A stretch of 64,000 bases of DNA from Planctomycetota bacterium. GTDB lineage: Bacteria > Planctomycetota > UBA1135 > GCA-002686595. Shown piece by piece: positions 9,407 through 17,163 of the stretch. How positions within the stretch are numbered: the stretch's first letter is position 1; each line of letters starts with the position of its first letter. Position numbers and translations under genes: made by a program. Location of the stretch: the NCBI GenBank assembly GCA_002862085.1, contig PKCK01000061.1:1-64000 (forward strand), read 5' to 3'. A model generated the notes under the pieces. It saw only the letters and a list, made by a program, of their open reading frames with translations. It did not search any database and was not told the DNA's origin.

Positions 9407-10342
9407 ATGCTCGACCTCGCTCTCTCCGTCGCTCTGCTCCTGGCGCCCGCGCAGGAAACCGCCACCGCTCCGGTGGAGCGGGCCCCCCTCGATCGCGTCG
9501 TGGTCCTCGGCGCGAGCGTCTCTGCCGGCGCCGGCACCGCTGCCGAGCTCGAGGTTCGCCGCGACGTCGGTCTCGGCACGTTCCTCGCCGCCACGTATGC
9601 CGCGGTCCCCGAGGAGCCTCCCGCGCCGACGGATCTCGGAAGCAGCTACTTCTTCATGGACCCGCGGGCGAACGGGGCGAAGCAGATCGCTGGCGCCCGC
9701 GAGGCCGAAGCGACGGTCGTCGTCGCCCTCGACTTCCTCTTCTGGTACGCCTTCGGCGAGAAGACCAGGAGGGACCCTCGGCGCGCCCGCGGCCTCGAGG
9801 ACGGACTGCGCGCCCTCGAGAAGCTCGAGTGTCCGATCGTCCTCGGGGACCTGCCGAACATCGAACACGCGCTCACCGGCGTCGGCCCCTTCGGCGGGCC
9901 GCTGGTCCACCGTGGGATGTTCCCGACCGAGCGCGAGCGGCGCGCCATGAACGAGCGGATCGCCGCGTGGGCGAAGGAACGCGGCCGGGTCGCCATCGTG
10001 CCCCTCTCGGATCTCTTGGCGCACATGAAGGACGGCGGGACCACGGAACTGCGCGGCTCTTCGTGGACCATCGACGAGATCGGCGACGCGCTCCAGAAGG
10101 ACCGGCTGCACCCGACGGTGCTCGGCACGAGCTGGGTGACGCTGCACATCGCGGACGCATTGATCGAGCTCGAGCTGGCCACGCCCGAGCGCTTCCGCTG
10201 GGACGGTACGGCCGTCGCGGCCCGGGCACGCGAGCTGACCGAACCGGAGCGCGCCAGGAAGCGTGAGTTCGACGCCAGGAAGGCCGCGCGTCGCAAGGCG
10301 CGCGAGGAGCGCCAAAAGCGGGCCTCCGGCGACGGAGGCTGA
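9407..10342 (+). CDS. Secreted SGNH/GDSL-hydrolase-like protein
   Basis: A 311-residue protein with a short signal peptide (MLDLALSVALLLAPAQ). It has a GDSL-type block I in the form VVLGASVSAG, making Ser37 the likely nucleophile, and a late DRLHPTVLGTSW segment that supplies the Asp-x-x-His of block V. SGNH hydrolases are esterases, lipases or acetyl-hydrolases; the substrate cannot be read here. The C-terminus (last about 50 residues) is highly basic and helical (RARKREFDARKAARRKAREE), perhaps an anchoring or nucleic-acid-binding tail. The ATG at 9407 is preferred over the in-frame ATG at 9374 because it directly begins the signal peptide, and a TACGAT -10-like hexamer overlaps the upstream ATG. 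Confidence 0.65.
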   Translation: MLDLALSVALLLAPAQETATAPVERAPLDRVVVLGASVSAGAGTAAELEVRRDVGLGTFLAATYAAVPEEPPAPTDLGSSYFFMDPRANGAKQIAGAREAEATVVVALDFLFWYAFGEKTRRDPRRARGLEDGLRALEKLECPIVLGDLPNIEHALTGVGPFGGPLVHRGMFPTERERRAMNERIAAWAKERGRVAIVPLSDLLAHMKDGGTTELRGSSWTIDEIGDALQKDRLHPTVLGTSWVTLHIADALIELELATPERFRWDGTAVAARARELTEPERARKREFDARKAARRKAREERQKRASGDGG

Positions 10343-10469
10343 GCACCGCCGCGCCGCTCTCGAGCTCGGGCGCGAGAATCGGCCGAGAGAGGTCGAGGAC
10401 GGCGCGCTCCGGCGAACCTCGTGGCTCGCCGAGCGCCCGACGCGCCCGACTCGCCCGCCCACATCGATC

Positions 10470-11186
10470 ATGCCCGACGCCAACGCTGCTCCCACCGCGC
10501 TGCCCACCTGGGCGCGAAGGTGCGGCCTGCTCGCTGCGCTCGTCCTCCTCGTGGTCGCGGGACGCCTCCTCCCGATCGAGCAGTGGCTCGACGCCGTGAA
10601 GGCCGCCGTCGCCGGGATGGGCCCGGCGGCGCCACTCGCCTACGGCGTGTTCTACGTCGCGGCCGCGCTCGCCTTCGTCCCGGGTTCGGCGATCACCCTC
10701 GCGGCCGGAGCCCTCTTCGGCGTGGGGCTGGGAACCACCGTGGTCTCGCTCGCGTCGACGACGGCGGCGGCCATCGCCTTCCCCCTCGCTCGCACTCTCC
10801 TGAGATCGCGCGTGGAGCGCTTCGCGGCGGGCTCGAGGGGTTTCGCCGCCATCGACGAAGCGGTGGCGGACGGAGGGTGGAGGGTCGTCGGCCTCCTGCG
10901 TCTCTCGCCCGTCGTCCCCTTCAGCGCGCTCAACTACCTCCTGGGAATGACGCGCGTCGCCTACCTCCCCGCCGTCCTCGTGAGCTGGGCCGCCATGCTC
11001 CCGGGCACGCTGCTCTACGTCCACCTCGGCGCGGTCGGGGCGGACCTCGCCGCCGGCGCGTCCAGGGGCTGGGAGGAGTGGGCACTGCTCGGCGTCGGGC
11101 TCGCGGCGACGCTGACGGTCACCGTGGTCCTCACCCGCGCGGCCCGCGCCCGGATGGAGAGCGCCGACGCGACACCCTCCCCCTGA
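10470..11186 (+). CDS. TVP38/TMEM64 family (VTT domain) membrane protein
   Basis: A 238-residue integral membrane protein of the TVP38/TMEM64 branch of the DedA superfamily. The VTT/SNARE-associated domain is seen as FVPGSAITLAAGALFGVGLG, then a re-entrant-type segment with LLRLSPVVPFSALNYLLGMT and SWAAMLPGTLLYVHLGAVG. The DedA superfamily is linked to lipid scrambling and membrane homeostasis; the exact role of bacterial TVP38 members is not settled. It is followed 13 nt later by a mercuric-reductase-like flavoprotein, a pairing seen in many bacteria, which suggests a shared membrane redox or metal-related function. Confidence 0.9.
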   Translation: MPDANAAPTALPTWARRCGLLAALVLLVVAGRLLPIEQWLDAVKAAVAGMGPAAPLAYGVFYVAAALAFVPGSAITLAAGALFGVGLGTTVVSLASTTAAAIAFPLARTLLRSRVERFAAGSRGFAAIDEAVADGGWRVVGLLRLSPVVPFSALNYLLGMTRVAYLPAVLVSWAAMLPGTLLYVHLGAVGADLAAGASRGWEEWALLGVGLAATLTVTVVLTRAARARMESADATPSP

Positions 11187-11199
11187 AGAGACCCGCCCC

Positions 11200-12759
11200 A
11201 TGACCGCCCCCACCGACCGACCGCGCGCCGGCGCGGAGGAGTCCATCGAGGAGCTCCCCGAACTGCAGCCCCTCGCCGGACCGAACGAGGCGCTGCGCGA
11301 TCACGTCCATCCACACGACTGGGAGAACCCCGCCCCGTCAGGCCGGTACAACCTCGTCGTCCTCGGCGGCGGGACAGCGGGGCTGGTGGCCGCAGCCGGA
11401 GCCGCGGGGCTCGGGGCCAGAGTCGCCCTCGTGGAGAAGCACCTGCTCGGCGGCGACTGCCTCGTGACCGGTTGCGTGCCCTCCAAGGCGCTCATCCGCT
11501 CCGCGCGCGCCGCCGCCGATGCGCGCAGGGCGGAGGGACTCGGCGTGCACGCGGGCGAGGTCTCCGTGGATTTCCCGGCCCTGATGGAGCGCATGCGCGC
11601 GCGCCGGGCCGACATCGCGCGGCATGACGCGGCCCGACGGTTCAGGGACCTCGGGATCGACGTCTACCTGGGAGAGGGCCGCTTCTGCTCGCCCTCGAGC
11701 CTCGAGGTCGGCGGACGAACGCTCCACTTCGCCCGTGCTGTGATCGCCACCGGCGCGCGCGCGGCCGTGCCGCCGATCCACGGCATCGAGGAAGCTGGCG
11801 TCCTCACCAACCAGTCGCTGTTCTCGCTGACGGATCTGCCCGGGTCCCTGGTGGTCGTGGGCGGAGGACCGATCGGCGCGGAGATGGCGCAGGCCTTCGC
11901 ACGCTTCGGGTCACGCGTGACCTTGATCGAGGCTGGAGCCCGGATCCTGGCCCGCGATGACGAGCGGGCGGCGTCCATCGTCGCGGCGGCCTTGCGTCGC
12001 GACGGCGTGGACCTGCGGCTCTCGAGCAGGGTCGCTCGCCTCGAGCGATCGGGTGAGCGGACGCGCGTGGTGGTCGAAACGGCGAACGGAGAGGAGATGA
12101 TCGAGGCGACCCACGTACTCCTCGCCGCCGGACGCGCGCCGAACGTGACAGGGATCGGACTCGATGAGGCCGGCGTGGAGCACGACTCGCGGACGGGCGT
12201 GATCGTCGATGACCGTCTGCGCAGCACGAACCCACGGATCTTCGCTGCTGGTGACGTGGCCTCGCGGCACCAGTTCACCCACGCAGCCGACTTCCTCGCG
12301 CGGACCGTGCTCCGGAACGCGCTCTTCTTCGGACGGGCGAGGGCCTCGGACCTCGTGATCCCGCGGGCGACCTACACCGATCCCGAGGTCGCCCACGTCG
12401 GCTTGATCGAGGCGGAGGCGAAGGCGCGCGGGATCGATCACTCGGTCGTCGAGATCGATCTCGAAGACAACGACCGCGCGGTGCTCGACGCCCGGACCGA
12501 GGGCTTCGTGAAGGTCGTGCACGACCGACGCGGTCGCGTGCTCGGCGGAACCATCGTCGCCGCCCACGCAGGGGAGATGATCGGCGAGCTCACGAGCGCT
12601 GTGCAGAACGGGACGAGCCTGGGCGCGATGGCGTCCGTCATCCATCCGTACCCCACGGTCGCCGACGCGATCCGGCGCGCGGGCGATGCGTACAACCGCA
12701 CGAGGCTCACCCCCGGCAGGGCGAGGCTGCTCTCGCGGCTGCTTCGCTGGCGCCGGTAG
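11200..12759 (+). CDS. Mercuric-reductase-like FAD pyridine nucleotide-disulfide oxidoreductase
   Basis: A 519-residue class I flavoprotein disulfide reductase. It has an N-terminal FAD fold (VLGGGTAGLVAAAGAAGLG), a redox-active disulfide in GGDCLVTGCVPSKAL (Cys about 87 and 92), an NAD(P) fold (VVGGGPIGAEMAQAFARFG), an FAD contact in TNPRIFAAGDV, and a dimerisation domain ending in HPYPTVADAIRRAGDAYNR. There is no N-terminal heavy-metal-associated domain and no C-terminal vicinal cysteines, so it is not a true mercuric reductase. It belongs to the related group found with TVP38. The preceding about 45 residues are unconserved. It forms an operon with the TVP38-like gene (13-nt gap). Confidence 0.9.
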   Translation: MTAPTDRPRAGAEESIEELPELQPLAGPNEALRDHVHPHDWENPAPSGRYNLVVLGGGTAGLVAAAGAAGLGARVALVEKHLLGGDCLVTGCVPSKALIRSARAAADARRAEGLGVHAGEVSVDFPALMERMRARRADIARHDAARRFRDLGIDVYLGEGRFCSPSSLEVGGRTLHFARAVIATGARAAVPPIHGIEEAGVLTNQSLFSLTDLPGSLVVVGGGPIGAEMAQAFARFGSRVTLIEAGARILARDDERAASIVAAALRRDGVDLRLSSRVARLERSGERTRVVVETANGEEMIEATHVLLAAGRAPNVTGIGLDEAGVEHDSRTGVIVDDRLRSTNPRIFAAGDVASRHQFTHAADFLARTVLRNALFFGRARASDLVIPRATYTDPEVAHVGLIEAEAKARGIDHSVVEIDLEDNDRAVLDARTEGFVKVVHDRRGRVLGGTIVAAHAGEMIGELTSAVQNGTSLGAMASVIHPYPTVADAIRRAGDAYNRTRLTPGRARLLSRLLRWRR

Positions 12760-12928
12760 GCCGCGCTCGCGGAACGTGGGGCGGCGCGGGGTCACCGCCC
12801 TGACGGGTCCATCGAGGTGACGTGATGAGGTCCAGGGGAGATCGAAGCCGCCCGGTCGCCCCCCGCGGGGGAGCAGCGAACGCGGCGCCGGATGCAGCTC
12901 GCCGCCTCGAGGGGGAGCCGTGCGGCGG

Positions 12929-14428
12929 TCACTCCGCAGCGCCCGCCACGGACGCCCAGATGGCGCCCGGGCCCCGCGCAGCGCGCCCCTCCTCCTCGAG
13001 CTTGATCAAACCTGCGAGCAGCGACCGGGCGGCGATCGGGAGCAGCTCGTCCGGAACGTCGGCGTAGACCCGACCGAGGAGCTCCTCCTCCCGCTCCAGA
13101 CCGGAGCGAAGGGCTGCGACGAGGCTGTCCTCACGCCGCTGACGATGCTCCACGAATCGACGGAGGACGCGCGGCCCGTCGCTCGCCACGGGCCCGTGCG
13201 CCGGGTGGAGCACCCCCGCTCCGTCCATGACCTCGGCCATGCGCTCCAGGCTCCGCAGGTAGATCCCCATGTGACCCTCGGGCGGGTCGATGACGATGGT
13301 GGAGACCGTGGAGACGAGGTCGCCCGCGAGCACCGCGCCGTACCTCGATTCCCGGAAGCAGAGGTGCCCGGGGGCGTGACCTGGCGTGTGGTGAGCCGTC
13401 AGGGTCCAGCCAGGGGCGCCGTCGGGAGATGTGCCCAAAGGGAGCTCGACGCCGTCTTCGAGCGGTCGGGCGTTCTCGACGTCGAGGTCGAGGCGGGCGA
13501 GGGTCTCGGGATGCGCGAGCACCGGGACGTCGTAGCGACGGGACGTGACCTCGACCGCGCCCACGTGATCGGGATGGTGGTGGGTCAGAAGCACCCCGAC
13601 GAGGTCCGCGCCCGCCTTCGTCTGATCATCGATCAGGTCGAACAGCCGCTGCTGCTCGAGGGGATCGGTCGGTGCGGGGTCGATGACGAAGAGCCGGGTC
13701 GTCCCGACGAGGTACGCGTTGGTCGTGGTCGCCGGAGGCAGCGTGCGCGTGGAGAGCGGCGCCATGACGACACCAGGCACGTTCCGGATCGGGTGCAGCC
13801 GTCCGGCCTCGAGCTCGGCAGCGATCCCCGGAATGCGCTCCAGGAAGGCCTCGAGGCCGAGCTCGGCGAGGCGCTCCAGCATGAACACGACGGGCGGCGC
13901 CACCAGCCGCTCACCGCGCTTCCAGGACTCCAGCAGCTCGGCGGGCCGCGCGAAGGCGCCCTCCACGAGCTCACCCGGGACGATGTCCGGTTCGAACCCC
14001 GCCGGCCCCTCGAGGTGAACGAAACGGGTCCTGTAGAGGACCGGCGCGAAGGGCGGCGTGGTGAGGCGGGCGATCGGTCGAACGGCGCCGAGCGCGCCTG
14101 GCGCCTCGTCGAGCGCCACGCGGAACTCCGCGCTCGCCTCCGCCGCGTCTCGCTTGAGCAAACGGCTCCGCAGCCCCGGGTCGAGCGCGCCGAGGCCGTC
14201 GACGGTCAGCCCCACCTCCTCGTGCAGCTCCCGCAGGGCACAGCGCGCATGGGCCACGTCGTCATCGGGCTCGCCGTCGTGATCGGCGTCGTCGACCACC
14301 CCGCCCGGGAAGGCCCAGTAGCCACCGAAGAAGCGCAGCTCGGGCGCGCGACGGACGAGCAGGACCTCGACGTCGTGCCCGCTCCCCCGGGTGACGAGGG
14401 CGGCGGTGGCAATGCGCAGGCGCTTCAT
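12929..14428 (-). CDS. NUDIX hydrolase fused to metallo-beta-lactamase-fold hydrolase
   Basis: A 499-residue two-domain protein. Residues 1 to about 180 are a NUDIX domain: FFGGYWAFPGGVVDDADHD is followed, after an insertion, by ARCALRELHEEVGL, which gives the REUXEEXGU part of the NUDIX box. Residues from about 240 on form a metallo-beta-lactamase domain of the LACTB2/glyoxalase II-like type. It carries the metal motif THHHPDHVGA, then HTPGHAPGHLCF, VLAGDLVS and LHPAHG, followed by a short winged-helix tail. NUDIX plus LACTB2-like fusion suggests hydrolysis of nucleotide or CoA derivatives and then an ester or phosphodiester, but no substrate is proven. The ATG is supported by TATGGT 8 nt upstream. 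Confidence 0.88.
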   Translation of the reverse strand: MKRLRIATAALVTRGSGHDVEVLLVRRAPELRFFGGYWAFPGGVVDDADHDGEPDDDVAHARCALRELHEEVGLTVDGLGALDPGLRSRLLKRDAAEASAEFRVALDEAPGALGAVRPIARLTTPPFAPVLYRTRFVHLEGPAGFEPDIVPGELVEGAFARPAELLESWKRGERLVAPPVVFMLERLAELGLEAFLERIPGIAAELEAGRLHPIRNVPGVVMAPLSTRTLPPATTTNAYLVGTTRLFVIDPAPTDPLEQQRLFDLIDDQTKAGADLVGVLLTHHHPDHVGAVEVTSRRYDVPVLAHPETLARLDLDVENARPLEDGVELPLGTSPDGAPGWTLTAHHTPGHAPGHLCFRESRYGAVLAGDLVSTVSTIVIDPPEGHMGIYLRSLERMAEVMDGAGVLHPAHGPVASDGPRVLRRFVEHRQRREDSLVAALRSGLEREEELLGRVYADVPDELLPIAARSLLAGLIKLEEEGRAARGPGAIWASVAGAAE

Positions 14429-14436
14429 GGGCGCGG

Positions 14437-14442
14437 ACCATA
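14437..14442 (-). promoter_or_regulatory. -10-like element, near-leaderless promoter
   Basis: TATGGT on the minus strand ends 8 nt before the ATG of the NUDIX/MBL fusion gene. The surrounding sequence CGCTATGGTCC resembles the elements before the gluconolactonase-like gene (CGCTAGGATCC) and the radical SAM gene (CGCTAGGCTCC). Confidence 0.4.
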
Positions 14443-14528
14443 GCGGCTCGATGCCGGCGGCGCTCGGAACGAGGGCCGCGCGCCTGCCCTTGCCCCGAAC
14501 ACGCCTGCTCCGCGACGATGTGCGCGCC

Positions 14529-16046
14529 ATGCGTAGCCCGTCCGCTCGACGCCCGCGCGCCCTGACCACGGGCGTCCTGCTCCTCCTGCCGCTCGGCTGC
14601 GCCGGCCCGCGGCGCGCCGTGGACGCGGCGGCGCCTGCGCGGCCCAACGTGCTCCTCATCGCGATCGACGACCTGCGCGCCGATCACACGGATGCGCTGG
14701 AGAGCGGGACGCCGATGCCGCGGGTGCGGGCCTTCGCCCGCACCGCCGCCGAGTTCAGGGAGCACCACGTCCAGGCTCCCTCGTGCGGCCCGTCGCGCGC
14801 GGCGCTCCTGACCGGCCGCGATCCGGCGCGGTCACGTGCGCTGCAGAACGACGCGCTCTACGGCGGCCCTTCTCGTCTGTCGGCGGACGCGGCGGGCGGC
14901 GCACGCACGCTCCCCGAGCTCATGCGCAGGAACGGGCTGACGACGACCTGCATCGGGAAGATCTCGCACACGCCTGACGGGCGTGTGTACGCCTACGACG
15001 GGTCGGGCGATGGTCGCGACGAGCTGCCGGACGCCTGGGACGAGCTCCTCACCCCCTTCGGTCCGTGGGGCCGCGGCTGGGGCGCGTTCTTCGCCTATCC
15101 CGGCGGCGCCCACCGCGAGGACGGTGAGAGCTCCGCGCCCCTGGTCGCCGCCTCGGACCCCGACCAGAGCGCGCTGCCCGACGAGCTGATCGCGGACGTG
15201 GCCTGCGACCGGATCGAGCGCTTCTCCGCGACCGAGGAGCGCTTCTTCCTGGCCGTGGGTTTCTTCAAACCGCACCTGCCCTGGGTCGCTCCTGCGCTCG
15301 ATCTCGAGACGAACGAGGGCCGCGCGACCACGCAGTCCGCGACCAGGGTGAAGACGCCCTATCTCCACGGCAGCGGGGAGTTCCGCCGCTACGACGCTCC
15401 CTGGGGGGAGGGGCTCCCCGCAGTCGACTCGAAGGACGAGGAGGAGGCGCGCGCGGCCTACGCCGGCTGCGCGCGCTTCACCGATCGTCAGGTGGGCCGC
15501 GTCCTCGATGCCCTCGAGGAGGCTGGCCTCGCGGAATCGACGATCGTCGTGCTGTGGTCCGACCACGGATTCCACCTCGGCGAGTCGGGCGTCTGGGGCA
15601 AGCACACACTGCTCGACCGCTCGCTCCACAGCCCGATGATGATCCGCGCTCCGGGCGTGACCGTACCGGGGCCGCGTGACGGGCTCGCCGCGACGGTGGA
15701 TCTCTATCCGACCCTCGTCGAGCTCTGCGGTCTCGAGGATCGGGCGACGCGCCATCCACTCGACGGGGTGGATCTCGGACCCGCCCTGCGCGATCCCCGG
15801 GCATCCGTCCGCGAGGTGACCACCGCGTACTGGGGACGAGCGGCCACCGCTCGATCACGGGAGCACCGGCTCCTCGCGCGCTGGCGAGAGGGCGCGTGGC
15901 GAGACCTGCGGCTGATCGACGCGACGCGTCCTGATCCGACCGCGGAGGAGCTCACGACCGCCATCTCGGCGGAGGGCGAGGTCCCGGCGCGCCTGCTCCG
16001 CCATCTCGTGCCTCCGCCCGGGGCCTCCCGCGCGAACTCCGAGTGA
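14529..16046 (+). CDS. Sulfatase, iduronate-2-sulfatase-like lipoprotein
   Basis: A 505-residue Cys-type sulfatase. The N-terminus has a lipobox (LLLLPLGC), so the enzyme is probably anchored outside the cytoplasmic membrane. NVLLIAIDDLRADH holds the first metal-binding aspartates. APSCGPSRAALLTGR contains the C-x-P-x-R signature whose cysteine becomes formylglycine, LWSDHGFHLGESGVWGKHTL holds the second metal and sulfate-binding residues, and FKPHLPW is typical of iduronate-2-sulfatase-like members. It needs a formylglycine-generating enzyme, not seen in this window. The likely substrates are sulfated algal or animal polysaccharides. It is followed 25 nt later by a GT4 glycosyltransferase; linkage is possible but not shown. 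Confidence 0.93.
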   Translation: MRSPSARRPRALTTGVLLLLPLGCAGPRRAVDAAAPARPNVLLIAIDDLRADHTDALESGTPMPRVRAFARTAAEFREHHVQAPSCGPSRAALLTGRDPARSRALQNDALYGGPSRLSADAAGGARTLPELMRRNGLTTTCIGKISHTPDGRVYAYDGSGDGRDELPDAWDELLTPFGPWGRGWGAFFAYPGGAHREDGESSAPLVAASDPDQSALPDELIADVACDRIERFSATEERFFLAVGFFKPHLPWVAPALDLETNEGRATTQSATRVKTPYLHGSGEFRRYDAPWGEGLPAVDSKDEEEARAAYAGCARFTDRQVGRVLDALEEAGLAESTIVVLWSDHGFHLGESGVWGKHTLLDRSLHSPMMIRAPGVTVPGPRDGLAATVDLYPTLVELCGLEDRATRHPLDGVDLGPALRDPRASVREVTTAYWGRAATARSREHRLLARWREGAWRDLRLIDATRPDPTAEELTTAISAEGEVPARLLRHLVPPPGASRANSE

Positions 16047-16071
16047 GCGGCCGGCGGCGCCGCCCTCGAGC

Positions 16072-17160
16072 ATGCCCAGCGTCACGACGACCCCCGCCCG
16101 CGCGCTTCACATCCTCCCCCATCAGGGAGTCTCCGGACGCACCCGCGCGGTCATCGAGTTCGTGCGGCACGAGCGCATGGACGGCGCGGCCGACGAGCTC
16201 GTCCTGACGCAGCGCCCCCTCGACGTGGATCGGGACTTCCTCGCGCCCGCCACCCCGGTCCACTTCCTCGGGCTGCTCGAGTCCTCGACGGCGAAGCGCG
16301 CGCGGAGGCTCGCGGACCTGGCCGTCTCGCGCGAGGCGCGGGTGCTGCACGCGTACACGGAGGCCGACGCCCGCCTCGCCGCCCGCGCCGCGCGACTCGA
16401 GCCGGGCCTCGCGGCGGTCGCGACCCCGTTCGAGCGACCGGACGCGGCAGGCCTCTTCGAGCGGCGGCGACGCGCCCGGGACCTGCGTTCCCTCCGCGCG
16501 CTCCACGTCCCGAGCCCCGCCCTCGTCGACGACTGGACCGCGGCAGGCCGAGCCCCTGACTCCGTCACGGTGGCGAGCGTCGACACGGGCCGCTTCCATC
16601 CCCAGAAGCTGGAGTCCTCCTGGCGCAAGGCGCGCCTGCCCGACCCCGGCACGATGCTCGTCGGCACCCTCATGCGCGCCGAACCTGGCAAACGTCACGA
16701 CGTGCTCATCGAGGCCGTCGAGCGCCGCAACGCAGCCGGTCGCGCGACCGCCTTGATGATGGTCGGCGACGGCCCGGGATTCTCCGCGCTCAAGGAGCGC
16801 GTGCGCGGGTCCGACCACCTCTTCGCGCGCCGACGCGTCCTCGACGCTCCCGGCTTCTTCGGGAAGATCGACGTCTTCGCCCTGCACGCCGAGGACGAGC
16901 TGGTCCCGATCTCCCTCTTGGAGGCCCTCAGCTGCGGCTGCGCCTCCGTCGTCGCGGATCGAGGAGACGTGGCTCAGCTCGTCGGCGCTGACGCGGCGCT
17001 CTTCACGGAGCCCGGCGACGTGGACGCCGTCGGCGAGGCTCTGGACCGACTCGGCGACCCGGCGGAGCGGGGCGCCCTGGAGGAAGCCGCTCGCAAGCGC
17101 GCGCTCGAGCGACACGGCCTCGGGCGACTCCGTCAGGAGACCGTCGCCGCCTACGGTTGA
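16072..17160 (+). CDS. Glycosyltransferase family 4 (GT-B fold)
   Basis: A 362-residue GT-B glycosyltransferase. The C-terminal nucleotide-sugar domain is clear: VGTLMRAEPGKRHDVLIEAVERR, MMVGDGPGFSALKERV, and the GT4 glutamate motif region EDELVPISLLEALSCGCASVVADRGDVAQLVG, in which E-x7-E binds the donor sugar. The N-terminal acceptor domain (from LHILPHQGVSGRTRAVIEF) is less conserved. It probably transfers a sugar to a cell-surface glycan or lipid. The stop is 3 nt from the stop of the convergent multi-domain GT2 protein, so two glycosyltransferase genes converge here. Confidence 0.85.
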   Translation: MPSVTTTPARALHILPHQGVSGRTRAVIEFVRHERMDGAADELVLTQRPLDVDRDFLAPATPVHFLGLLESSTAKRARRLADLAVSREARVLHAYTEADARLAARAARLEPGLAAVATPFERPDAAGLFERRRRARDLRSLRALHVPSPALVDDWTAAGRAPDSVTVASVDTGRFHPQKLESSWRKARLPDPGTMLVGTLMRAEPGKRHDVLIEAVERRNAAGRATALMMVGDGPGFSALKERVRGSDHLFARRRVLDAPGFFGKIDVFALHAEDELVPISLLEALSCGCASVVADRGDVAQLVGADAALFTEPGDVDAVGEALDRLGDPAERGALEEAARKRALERHGLGRLRQETVAAYG

Positions 17161-17163
17161 GCC

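Noticed and set aside
11200-12759. Annotation of the flavoprotein as mercuric reductase
   Set aside because: It lacks the N-terminal HMA domain and the C-terminal cysteine pair needed for Hg(II), and no mer genes are nearby.
13985-14000. GGTTCGAACCCC string resembling a tRNA T-arm
   Set aside because: It lies inside the NUDIX domain coding sequence (GFEPDI on the minus strand) and no acceptor, D or anticodon stem can be formed around it.
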